Shown here: piece after piece, positions 16,499 to 25,800 of the stretch
Numbering within the stretch: position 1 is the first letter of the stretch
Layout: every line of letters starts with the position of its first letter
Source: CAZCZZ01 sp964503335
GTDB lineage: Bacteria > Verrucomicrobiota > Kiritimatiellia > CAIVKH01
Direction of reading: 5' to 3'
Length of the DNA: 64,000 nucleotides
Assembly: GCA_964503335.1 (NCBI GenBank)
Contig: CAZCZZ010000013.1
Span: 1-64,000, forward strand
Made by a program: the position numbers and the translations under genes
Notes under the pieces: model-generated
What the model was told of the DNA's origin: nothing
What the model saw: only the letters and a program-made list of their open reading frames with translations
Databases searched by the model: none

Positions 16499-17686
16499 TT
16501 ATTCTCCTGACAAAAGCTCAAACACCTTCTCGGGCTTCACGATACCCAGCGTGCCTTCCGCGCAGGAAGGTTCATCGAAATGCTCGACGCCATCCCCGCG
16601 CAACGCACCACTCCAAAGCACCAGCGGCGCCGTGCCGCCGAAGTCGCGATAGCGCGGCGACGACGCGTTGTCGGCCGTCACGAGCAAGCGGAACGGACCG
16701 GTCTGCTCCAGCAAGGCCACAAGCGGTCCCAGCAGCTTGATATCCAGACGCTCCAGCATCCGGACCTTCTCCACGGCGGGTCCAAAGTCCGCGCCTTCCA
16801 ACGGTGCTTCGACATATACAACCAGCGTCTCGGCATGGTCCACGGCCACGCGAAAGGCCTTCTCATCAAATACCGGATCGCCGTCTTCCACGCCCCACGG
16901 GCTCTCCATGTCGATCACACGCAAGCCTGCATGCTTCGCCAGGCCGCGGGCCATGACGCTCTGCGTGAGCATGACGCCACGCGCCGCCCGTCCCCCGAAG
17001 AAGGACGTCGGTTTCGTGATGCGTCCGCCGCCCCACAGCCACATGTGCGTCGCCGGATTCTCGCCGAGGTCAATGCGCACATCGTTCACGGTCTGGCCTG
17101 CGAGCAACGCGGCCGATCGTGTCAGCATGTCGCGAACCCACGCGCCCTTCTTGCCGGCAGGCAAAGCCGATTCCGCATCCATTGCCTGCAACCAGGCCGG
17201 ATTCCCGGCGACAACGGGGTCCTCGCCCTCCGGATTAAGCAGCACCACAGCCCGGGATGGCGCAACCGCCGATACACAGAGCTGCTTTGAGTCGAAATCC
17301 GATTGCATCGCCGCACAGAGAAGCCGCGTCTCTTCCATGCTCATGCGCTGCACGCGGCTCTCGCGCATCACGCCATCATCCATCGTCACGAAATTCGCGC
17401 GGCAGGCCCATCGATAGGCACCCGTATCCAATCCGCTGCCTTCCGCCTCCAACGGCCCGCGCCACAGTTGCGCTGCGTCGGAAAGCGATGCGCCACAAAG
17501 CGCTCCCAGCAGGAACTCGGGTCGGCGATCCTGCTCGCTCGCCACCGCACCCATCAAGCCGCAGCGGCCCTCCAGGGCCAGCCGCCGCGCCACGGGACAC
17601 CGCGACCGCTGCAGAGGCGTGCGTCCTTCGAACTCCTTTTGCGGGAGATCGGATGCACCCTCTACAATGACCAGAACGGTCTTCAT
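16499..17686 (-). CDS. ApgM/ThrB2-like protein with substituted catalytic residues
   Basis: 395 aa with the overall layout of cofactor-independent phosphoglycerate mutases of the archaeal type (ApgM), a branch that includes ThrB2, the predicted functional analogue of homoserine kinase found beside hom and thrC. Recognisable are FEGRTPLQ near the start, RGPLEAEGSGL, ACRANFVTMDD and a C-terminal alkaline-phosphatase-type fold. Position between hom (overlap ATGA) and lysC argues for the homoserine kinase role. However, by eye the usual metal ligands are changed: DG to EG (IVEGASD), the nucleophile region SD to EF, HxxxDxxxH to YxxxLxxxD-like, and DH to DN. Activity is therefore doubtful. Confidence 0.7.
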   Translation of the reverse strand: MKTVLVIVEGASDLPQKEFEGRTPLQRSRCPVARRLALEGRCGLMGAVASEQDRRPEFLLGALCGASLSDAAQLWRGPLEAEGSGLDTGAYRWACRANFVTMDDGVMRESRVQRMSMEETRLLCAAMQSDFDSKQLCVSAVAPSRAVVLLNPEGEDPVVAGNPAWLQAMDAESALPAGKKGAWVRDMLTRSAALLAGQTVNDVRIDLGENPATHMWLWGGGRITKPTSFFGGRAARGVMLTQSVMARGLAKHAGLRVIDMESPWGVEDGDPVFDEKAFRVAVDHAETLVVYVEAPLEGADFGPAVEKVRMLERLDIKLLGPLVALLEQTGPFRLLVTADNASSPRYRDFGGTAPLVLWSGALRGDGVEHFDEPSCAEGTLGIVKPEKVFELLSGE

Positions 17687-18990
17687 GCCACGCCGTCAAA
17701 ATCCTCGATGCGCAGGCGAATCGTCGGGGATCCCACCACGTCCAATCCATCGATCGCATCAAGCGCCGCCTTGAACTGTCGCTCCTTCGCCCCGTGCGTC
17801 AGGATGATCACCGGCACATGGCTGCCGTGCTGGCTCTCCTTCTGCAGGACCGAAGCGATGCTGATCTCGTGTTCGCCGAGCGCCTTCGCGACGCGGGCAA
17901 TCACACCCGGCTTGTCGAGCAGCGACAGGCGCAGGTAATAGCGCGTAGGCAACTCCGCGACTTCGGCCAACTTCACGTGCTGTCCACCGCGCAGGAAGGA
18001 GGGAAGGCGCTGGCCACGCCCCGTGGCCAGGCTGACCGCAACATCCACCACGTCGCTTATCACGGCGCTGGCGGTCGGAAGTCGGCCCGCACCGCGTCCG
18101 TAGTAGAGGGTGTCGCCCACGATGTCGCCCTTCACAAGGACGGCGTTGAAGACACCGCTGACCGAAGCCAGCATGTGCTGATGCGAGACAAGAGCCGGGT
18201 GCACGCAGACGCTGACGGCCCCGTCCACCTGACGGATGATCGCGAGCAGCTTGATACGATAGCCCAGCTCAGCGGCGTAGCGGATATCGTCCTGCGCCAG
18301 GCCTCGGATGCCTTCGGTGTGCAAGGCCTTCATCGGGAACGGGAATCCGTAGGATAGCGACGCCAGCACGGCGGCCTTATGCGCCGTGTCATGTCCATCG
18401 ATATCAAGGCTCGGCTCCGCCTCGGCGTAGCCCGCGGCCTGCGCTTCGCGCAGCACCTGGTCAAACGGCAGCTTCTCGTTCTCCATCCGGGTGAGGATGT
18501 AATTGCAGGTCCCGTTGAGGATGGCGTAGGCGTTCAGGATGCGATTGGCGACCAAGCCCTCGCGCAGGGCGCGGATGATCGGTATGCCGCCGCCGACGCT
18601 GGCTTCAAACGCGAGGTCCACGTTGTTTTCATCGGCCAGCTTGAAGAGCGCCTCACCGTATTCGGCCAGCAATTTCTTGTTGGCCGTTACGACGGGCTTG
18701 CCCTGCTTCAAGGCAGCCTGGACGAGTTCCTTGGCGATTCCGACACCGCCGATCAGTTCGATCACCACATCGATGGAGGGGTCCTTGATGACGGCGTGCG
18801 CATCGCTGGTGAGGATCGAACGATCCACCTTCACGCCACGGTCGCGTTCGAGGTCCAGATCCGCGATCTTGCGCAACACGAGTTTGACGCCGGTCCGGGC
18901 CGCGATGAGGTCCGCATTCTTCTGCAGCCCCTCGACGACACCTGCCCCAACGGTTCCAAAACCCAGCAAGCCTACACCGATTTCTTTCAT
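17683..18990 (-). CDS. hom: Homoserine dehydrogenase
   Basis: 435 aa. GLLGFGTVGAGVV is the NAD(P)-binding loop, GGVGIAKELVQAAL and VVTANKKLLAEYG are family signatures. FEASVGGGIPII and GTCNYILTRME form the substrate site, and the C-terminal ACT domain (LRLSLLDKPGVIARVAKALGEHEISI) suggests threonine feedback. It reduces aspartate semialdehyde to homoserine for Thr and Met. AAGGAAG precedes the ATG. It is the first structural gene after the threonine/isoleucine attenuator and overlaps the ApgM-like gene by four bases. Confidence 0.96.
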   Translation of the reverse strand: MKEIGVGLLGFGTVGAGVVEGLQKNADLIAARTGVKLVLRKIADLDLERDRGVKVDRSILTSDAHAVIKDPSIDVVIELIGGVGIAKELVQAALKQGKPVVTANKKLLAEYGEALFKLADENNVDLAFEASVGGGIPIIRALREGLVANRILNAYAILNGTCNYILTRMENEKLPFDQVLREAQAAGYAEAEPSLDIDGHDTAHKAAVLASLSYGFPFPMKALHTEGIRGLAQDDIRYAAELGYRIKLLAIIRQVDGAVSVCVHPALVSHQHMLASVSGVFNAVLVKGDIVGDTLYYGRGAGRLPTASAVISDVVDVAVSLATGRGQRLPSFLRGGQHVKLAEVAELPTRYYLRLSLLDKPGVIARVAKALGEHEISIASVLQKESQHGSHVPVIILTHGAKERQFKAALDAIDGLDVVGSPTIRLRIEDFDGVA

Positions 18991-19004
18991 ACAAAGACTT
19001 CCTT

Positions 19005-19079
19005 AACCACGAATGAACACGAATCGACACGAATCCGGATTCCTAAACTATTGGTGTCCATTCGTGTTCATTCGTGGTT
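19005..19079. repeat. Inverted repeat of CACGAAT decads
   Basis: A 19-base arm (19005-19023) is the perfect complement of 19061-19079. Within each arm the unit CACGAATNNA repeats every 10 bases. It lies in the untranslated leader between the attenuator terminator and hom, so it would form a stable hairpin in the transcript. Confidence 0.85.
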
Positions 19080-19110
19080 GTTTCTCTTCTTCTTGGTCTA
19101 TTCGGGTCAC

Positions 19111-19135
19111 AAAAAAACCCCTCTTTCGAGGGGTT
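19111..19135 (-). terminator. Attenuator terminator of the hom operon
   Basis: On the minus strand AACCCCTC pairs with GAGGGGTT around a four-base loop, followed by seven T. It lies 26 bases after the leader-peptide stop and 120 bases before hom. The upstream arm can instead pair with AGGGG next to the leader stop (19157-19161), with TGG and CCA pairing inside, giving a mutually exclusive antiterminator. Confidence 0.85.
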
Positions 19136-19161
19136 GGTCAAAGCAGTTGCACCAGAGCCCC

Positions 19162-19212
19162 TTATGAGCCTCCGCCCGTCGTAATCGTAATGATCGTCGT
19201 CGTGTTGTTCAT
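19162..19212 (-). CDS. Threonine/isoleucine leader peptide
   Basis: A 16-residue ORF, ATG at 19212 and TAA at 19164-19162, with weak AGG upstream: MNNTTTIITITTGGGS. Six Thr codons (all ACG) and three Ile codons fall within nine consecutive residues, very like the enterobacterial thrL leader. Ribosome stalling on these codons when charged tRNA is scarce would favour the antiterminator and so expression of hom, the ApgM-like gene, lysC and perhaps cimA. Function is inferred from codons, terminator and position. Confidence 0.88.
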   Translation of the reverse strand: MNNTTTIITITTGGGS

Positions 19213-19233
19213 GGCGCCTGAATCGAGCCCGCA

Positions 19234-19261
19234 AATGTATAGGGTTTCCCTGCGGGGACAA
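19234..19261 (-). promoter_or_regulatory. Candidate promoter of the attenuated hom operon
   Basis: On the minus strand TTGTCC (19256-19261) and TACATT (19234-19239) are 16 bases apart, each matching 4 of 6 consensus bases. The start would be just before the leader peptide. It lies in the space after the membrane protein gene ending at 19295. Confidence 0.4.
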
Positions 19262-19294
19262 GCGGAAAAAGGGGTGGCCAAGGAGGCGCTACCC

Positions 19295-19795
19295 CTACTT
19301 GATGAGCTGCTTCGTCGCTTCGTTATGCGCGCGGCCGCGCTCAAAGGTTCGCTCGCCTGCCTTCACGGCATCGAGAACGACACCGGAGAACGATATGAAG
19401 AGGATCGCCGTCAACAGGTTGATGCTCCAAGCCGCCAGCGTGCCGACGAACTTCCCATGGATATACATATTGATGAGGGGAACGATCACGGCGACGGAAA
19501 CAACCGCGGTCACTGCGCCATAGAAGGCCATCTCGCCAAACTGCGCCTTCAGGTCCGGCAGGTAGATGCTGCCCGCGGCCATGCCGACCACGATCAGGCC
19601 AAACCCGAGTCCCGTCAAAAGCACCCCATTAAACATCCCGATATTGGGGAGATCGAGGCGCTCACACACCTTGTTGAAAACGAAAGCACTGACGATCACG
19701 GCGAGTGCCGCAAGGATCCACCGGTGCTCCGGTGTGGCTGGACTCTGAAGGACCACATCCAGGATCTGCAGGCTCAAATTGCGCAACTGTTCCAT
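19295..19795 (-). CDS. Membrane protein of unknown function
   Basis: 166 aa with about four hydrophobic segments (for example ILAALAVIVSAFVF, GVLLTGLGFGLIVVGMAAG, MAFYGAVTAVVSVAVIVPLI, LLTAILFISFSGVVL) and a charged C-terminal tail. GGAGG lies five bases before the ATG. I do not recognise a family. It is on the same strand as the neighbours but has its own Shine-Dalgarno site and a 78-base upstream gap. Confidence 0.7.
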   Translation of the reverse strand: MEQLRNLSLQILDVVLQSPATPEHRWILAALAVIVSAFVFNKVCERLDLPNIGMFNGVLLTGLGFGLIVVGMAAGSIYLPDLKAQFGEMAFYGAVTAVVSVAVIVPLINMYIHGKFVGTLAAWSINLLTAILFISFSGVVLDAVKAGERTFERGRAHNEATKQLIK

Positions 19796-19873
19796 ACCGC
19801 CTCCAAAATAGTCCTATGCAGCAGGAATTACACCATTCCCGCGCCTTGTAGAGGCCGAGAATGGCAGAAGGCG

Positions 19874-22800
19874 TTACGGTTTGCGAACACGGAAGATACG
19901 GACGTCCGGAAGCCCTGCCGGCGTACCCGTCCAGCCGTTCGCCATGGTCGGACTGCACAAATTCGACCAGTCGTGGGCATCGAGCAGGCCAGAAGACGCC
20001 TCCAGCACCACACTTGTTGAAGCCCCGCTCCAGACGATCCACGGGCAACCATTGGCATCGATGCCAATTCCCTCGATCTCCAGATTCTCGAGGGCCGGAG
20101 CGGGCGCGGGCGGCGGGAGGAGAGGACCGAAATAGACCGTTCCAACCGCTCCGGGCGATGTTCCGGAGCCGCCGGACGCCGTGACGTTGTTCGTCGGCAA
20201 GCTCAATACGTTGTGATAGATCGCAACCCGGCCCCCGCCTCCGCCGACTTCCGTGCCACCGCCGTTTGCGCGAACAAGGCCGGAGCCGCTGAGATTGCCG
20301 GCCTGGATCAAGACGGAGCCGCCCGAACCGCCGCCGGCGTTGAATCCACCGCCCGGTCCGCCATTGGCGAGAATGTTGCCGTTCAGTGTCAGCGCACCCG
20401 ATATCTGCAGCGTGATGCGTCCGCCGCCGTTGCCGCCCGAACTAAAGTTATCGCTCCGGCTCGAACCACCCGAACCGAGATAGACAGGGTTCGTCGCCGT
20501 TCCATAAAGAGGATTGGGCGTGCCTCCATTGACGCCGCCAAGTCCGCCGTAACTGCCACCGGATCGCACGCCAGACCCGACGGTATTGTTCGTGGTCAGA
20601 CCTTCATTGAGGCCGTTCCCATCTCGCTGACCACCACGGTAACCCCGCGACGAAACATCGATCGAGCTGTTGGTGTCGATCAGCATCGACTGGGCCTGAA
20701 TCGTGAGACCCTCTTCGAGCGACAGGGCATGCGTGACCACGCTGTTGCTGAGAATCTGCACTCCTCCCAGGACGACAAGAGGCGCGCGCAATTGGATTCG
20801 TGCACCGTTCCGGAATACGACCTGATCGAAGACCTCGTTCGTCGGGACCTGCGTGGAGTCCGACGCGGTCGCAAAGCCGTAGCCATCGACGATGAGGTTG
20901 CCGTTCGTCTGGCTCGAGCTCTTCAAGTACACCGTACCATGGCCGCCATCGGCTACGCCGCCGTCGCCGCCGGTGGCCCGCAACAACGACTCACTCATAC
21001 CCAGCGTCGAATAGAGGACCGCCACACGGCCACCGCCGCCGCCCACTTCAAATGCGGCGCCGTTCGCACGGACGATTCCCGTGCCCTGCAGCGTTCCTAC
21101 ATCCAGCAGGATCGATCCGCCCGATCCGCTTCCCGAATTGAAGCCCGTTCCGTTGGTGCCATTCGCCGTCAGCACGCCGTTGACCGTCAGCGTCGACGCC
21201 GTGATCAGGATCCGGCCGCCACCGTCCCCACCAGGGGCAAAGTTGTCGCCCCGGCTGGATCCGCCCGATCCCAGCGCCACAGGATTCTTCACATCCCCGT
21301 ACGTCGCATTCGGTGTTCCATCCGTCCGACCTCCCACGCCGCCATGGCTGCCGGCCGACCGCGCCGTCGAGCCCAGCCCGTTCGTCAGCGTCCGGCCCTG
21401 GTTATTCCCCGCGTTATCGCCCTGCCAGCCGCCCAGGTATCCGCGTGAATCCACGTTGATCGCACTGTTGCTCTCCACCGTGATCGTGTCCGCCGTGATA
21501 TCCAATCCCGGCTCATACCCCACGTTGCTGTCGAAGTGCGTGATCACGCTGGTCTCGCTCACCGTCAACGTCCCGTTCACCGACAGCTTGTCCGACGTCG
21601 CCAGCCACGCGCCGCGTCGCAAGATCACGTTGTCGAACACGTACTTCGCCGCGTACACGTCGCCCGTGCTCGCCACCGTCAGCAGGTTCGAGCTCGCCGT
21701 CACGCTCACCGTGATCGTTGTTGCCGTGTTCGCCACGATCGTGAACGAAGCTCCGTTGTTCTCGTTCGGCACCAGCGTCGCCCCGACCAGTCCGCCCGGC
21801 AGCAGCGCCACTTCCCCGTCCACCGTCAACTCGTTCGTCGTCAGCGCCACGCTGCGGCCCAGTCCAACCGGCGTCAGCGTGCTCGACCACAGCGGAGCCG
21901 TGGCATTCGTATACGTCGCGTCGATGTACAGGTCCCCGATCCCCTGGCTGCTCGACTTCATCAGCACGCTGCCCGCGCTGCCGGCCTGCGACGTGCTCTT
22001 GCCGCCGGCTGCCGTGACGTTGCGCAATCCATTGAAGTCGTTCGTGCCGGACCCGATGAAGTTGTAGTCCACGCGGATGCGTCCGCCGCCGCCGCCCACC
22101 TCGAACGCGCCGCCGTTGGCCCGCACGCTGCCGCTGCCTTCAAACAGCGCGGTCTGGATCCAGATCGATCCGCCCGCCCCACTACCCGCATTGAAGCCTG
22201 AAGTTGCCTCCTGCCCATCCGCGGCAATCGCACCATGCACCGTCACGCGGTTCGTCGCCACGATCGTGATGCGTCCGCCGCCGTTGCCGCCAGCGCTGAA
22301 GTTGTCGCCGCGGCTCGAGCCACCGGCGCCGAGGTACACGGGCGCGTACGGCGTGCCGTACACCAGATTGCTGCCCGGACCCGAATTGACCGCACCCAAG
22401 CCGCCGTAGCTTCCGCCCGCCTTCGCTTGCGCACCAACCTGACTGTTCAGCGTCTCTCCCGGGTTCTGCGCGTTCCCGTCGCGGAAGCCGCCGCGATAGC
22501 CTTTTGCGCTCACGTCAAGTCGCGACGTGGAATCCACTTCGACAACGGCCGCCGTAATAACCAATCCCGATGCAAGGCCACGGGTATGGCTGATCTTGCT
22601 GCTGTTTTCGACGCGCAGGGTGCCGCTCACCACGATCGGCGCGTCGGCCAGTACCTTGGCCTGATTGCGAATGGTGATGTTGTCGAATGTCACACCGGCA
22701 GGAAGAATGACAGAGTCGTCGGGCGAGGACTGATTTCCACCATCGATGATGAGGGTCCCATCCACTTGCGAAGGCGTCTTGAGGAACACGGTGCCATGGC

Positions 22801-25800
22801 CGCCATCCGCAGCTGAGGCATCGCCTCCAAGCGCCTGGATCTGGGAGAGACCCATACCCAGCGTCGAATAGAGGACCGCCACACGGCCACCGCCGCCGCC
22901 CACTTCAAATGCGGCGCCGTTCGCACGGACGATTCCCGTGCCCTGCAGCGTTCCTACATCCAGCAGGATCGATCCGCCCGATCCGCTTCCCGAATTGAAG
23001 CCCGTTCCGTTGGTGCCATTCGCCGTCAGCACGCCGTTGACCGTCAGCGTCGACGCCGTGATCAGGATCCGGCCGCCACCGTCCCCACCAGGGGCAAAGT
23101 TGTCGCCCCGGCTGGATCCGCCCGATCCCAGCGCCACAGGATTCTTCACATCCCCGTACGTCGCATTCGGTGTTCCATCCGTCCGACCTCCCACGCCGCC
23201 ATGGCTGCCGGCCGACCGCGCCGTCGAGCCCAGCCCGTTCGTCAGCGTCCGGCCCTGGTTATTCCCCGCGTTATCGCCCTGCCAGCCGCCCAGGTATCCG
23301 CGTGAATCCACGTTGATCGCACTGTTGCTCTCCACCGTGATCGTGTCCGCCGTGATATCCAATCCCGGCTCATACCCCACGTTGCTGTCGAAGTGCGTGA
23401 TCACGCTGGTCTCGCTCACCGTCAACGTCCCGTTCACCGACAGCTTGTCCGACGTCGCCAGCCACGCGCCGCGTCGCAAGATCACGTTGTCGAACACGTA
23501 CTTCGCCGCGTACACGTCGCCCGTGCTCGCCACCGTCAGCAGGTTCGAGCTCGCCGTCACGCTCACCGTGATCGTTGTTGCCGTGTTCGCCACGATCGTG
23601 AACGAAGCTCCGTTGTTCTCGTTCGGCACCAGCGTCGCCCCGACCAGTCCGCCCGGCAGCAGCGCCACTTCCCCGTCCACCGTCAACTCGTTCGTCGTCA
23701 GCGCCACGCTGCGGCCCAGTCCAACCGGCGTCAGCGTGCTCGACCACAGCGGAGCCGTGGCATTCGTATACGTCGCGTCGATGTACAGGTCCCCGATCCC
23801 CTGGCTGCTCGACTTCATCAGCACGCTGCCCGCGCTGCCGGCCTGCGACGTGCTCTTGCCGCCGGCTGCCGTGACGTTGCGCAATCCATTGAAGTCGTTC
23901 GTGCCGGACCCGATGAAGTTGTAGTCCACGCGGATGCGTCCGCCGCCGCCGCCCACCTCGAACGCGCCGCCGTTGGCCCGTACGCTGCCACTGCCTTCAA
24001 ACAGCGCGGTCTGGATCCAGATCGATCCGCCGGCGCCACTGCCGCTCTGGAAGCCCGTACCGTCCTGTCCATCCGCCGTGATCGCACCATGCACCGTCAC
24101 GCGGTTCGTCGCTACGATCGTGATGCGTCCGCCACCGTTGCCGCCGCTGAAGAAATTGTCACCGCGGCTGGAACCACCCGCGCCCAAATAGATCGGCGCA
24201 TACGGTGTGCCATAGCCCAGATTGCTGCCCGGACCCGAATTGACCGCACCCAGTCCGCCGTAGCTGCCGCCCGCCTTCGCCTGCGCACCCACCTGACCAT
24301 TCAACGTCTCGCCGGGGCTCTGCGCATTCCCGTCGCGGAAACCGCCACGATAGCCTTTCGCGCTCGCGTTGATCGATGCGGTGCTATCGACGAAAACGCT
24401 GCCGGCGTTGATCCTGATACCATTCGTCTGAGTCACGGAGTGCGTGAGGATGCTTCCTGACAGGACTTGCAGGGATCCATTCACGCTGATCACGTCGTCG
24501 ACAACGACCCGTGCGTTATTGCGGAGGATAATGTTGTCGAATGTCAGGCCCACGGGGATCGGCAGTCCGGAGAACGGACTCGAGACGCCCTGCCCATCCA
24601 CGATCAACGTGCCGTTCGATTCGCCGAAACCGAGTAGGAACACGGTGCCGTTTCCGCCGTCGGCAGTCGTCGCGTCGCCGCCGATGGCCTGGATAAGGCC
24701 CGTATCCTTGGTATAGAGATCGATATAATGGACAGCCACGCGCCCGCCTCCACCGCCCACCTCACCCTGGCCGCCGTCGGCCGCGACAATTCCGTTGCCC
24801 GAAAGGGACCGGACGATCATATAGATGGAGCCGCCGGAGCCGCTGCCGGAGTTGAAACCTGATCCCGACAACCCGTTGGCGTTGATTTCACCGTCTGCCG
24901 CGACATTCAGCGCGTTGATGAAGATGCGCCCTCCGCCGTCGCCGCCGGGGAAGAAGTTGTCACCGCGGCTGGACCCGCCCGAGCCGAGGTCCAGCGGTGT
25001 CACAACGCTGCCATACAGCGGGTTCGGCGTGCCTGTGCCCACCCCGCCGAAGCCGCCATGACTTCCGCCCGATGTTGCCGTGGAGCCAAGGGCATTGTTC
25101 GTCGTGCGTCCTTGATTGGCCGCATTTCCGGGCTGCTGCCCACCCTGATAGCCGCGACCCAGCACGCTGATCGACGAATTGGAGTCGATGCTGATCGTCC
25201 ACGCGGTGACGGCGAGATTCGCTTCGTTCGTCGTCGATGACTCNNNNNNNNNNNNNNNNNNNNNNNNNNNNNNNNNNNNNNNNNNNNNNNNNNNNNNNNN
25301 NNNNNNNNNNNNNNNNNNNNNNNNNNNNNNNNNNNNNNNNNNNGGAATCACGAATTGGAACGAGGATGTGACATTGAGCGTCGAGGGAATGTTCGTAAGC
25401 CCGGAGCCTGTCAGCGCACCCGTCAGTGTGTACCGGACACGGGTCACGCCCACCGTATCGCTCGCCGCGACGCTCACCGTCACCGTCGCGCCGGCATTGT
25501 ACGGCGTTGCGTTTGAGGGCGATTGAATGGTCACGGACGGCGCCGTCAGGTCCGCAACGGTCAGGCTGATCGCCTGCGTGGTCGACGACTTGCCGCCGAT
25601 GTCCACGGACCAGGCGTTCACCGCGATGCCGCCGCCGATCGTCGCAGCGCCCGGAATATTCAGGCTGAAGTTGCGAACCGTGTTGGCTGACGCGCCGAAT
25701 GTTTGCTGATTCGACGAAGTCAACTCGCCGCTCGATGTCACCACGACGCGCGTGATCCCGCCTGTCGGGTCGATGCCCTGCACATCGACGCCAACGAACT

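Noticed and set aside
20996..23980. CRISPR or insertion sequence explanation for the long direct repeats
   Set aside because: The repeats are in frame, 1.1 kb long and encode protein modules. There are no short regular repeats with spacers, no transposase and no terminal inverted repeats.
20160..25243. RGD in the Gly-rich modules as an integrin-binding site
   Set aside because: The tripeptide lies in a rigidly conserved repeat core (SSRGDNF) and is better explained by the fold. No link to eukaryotic hosts is visible.
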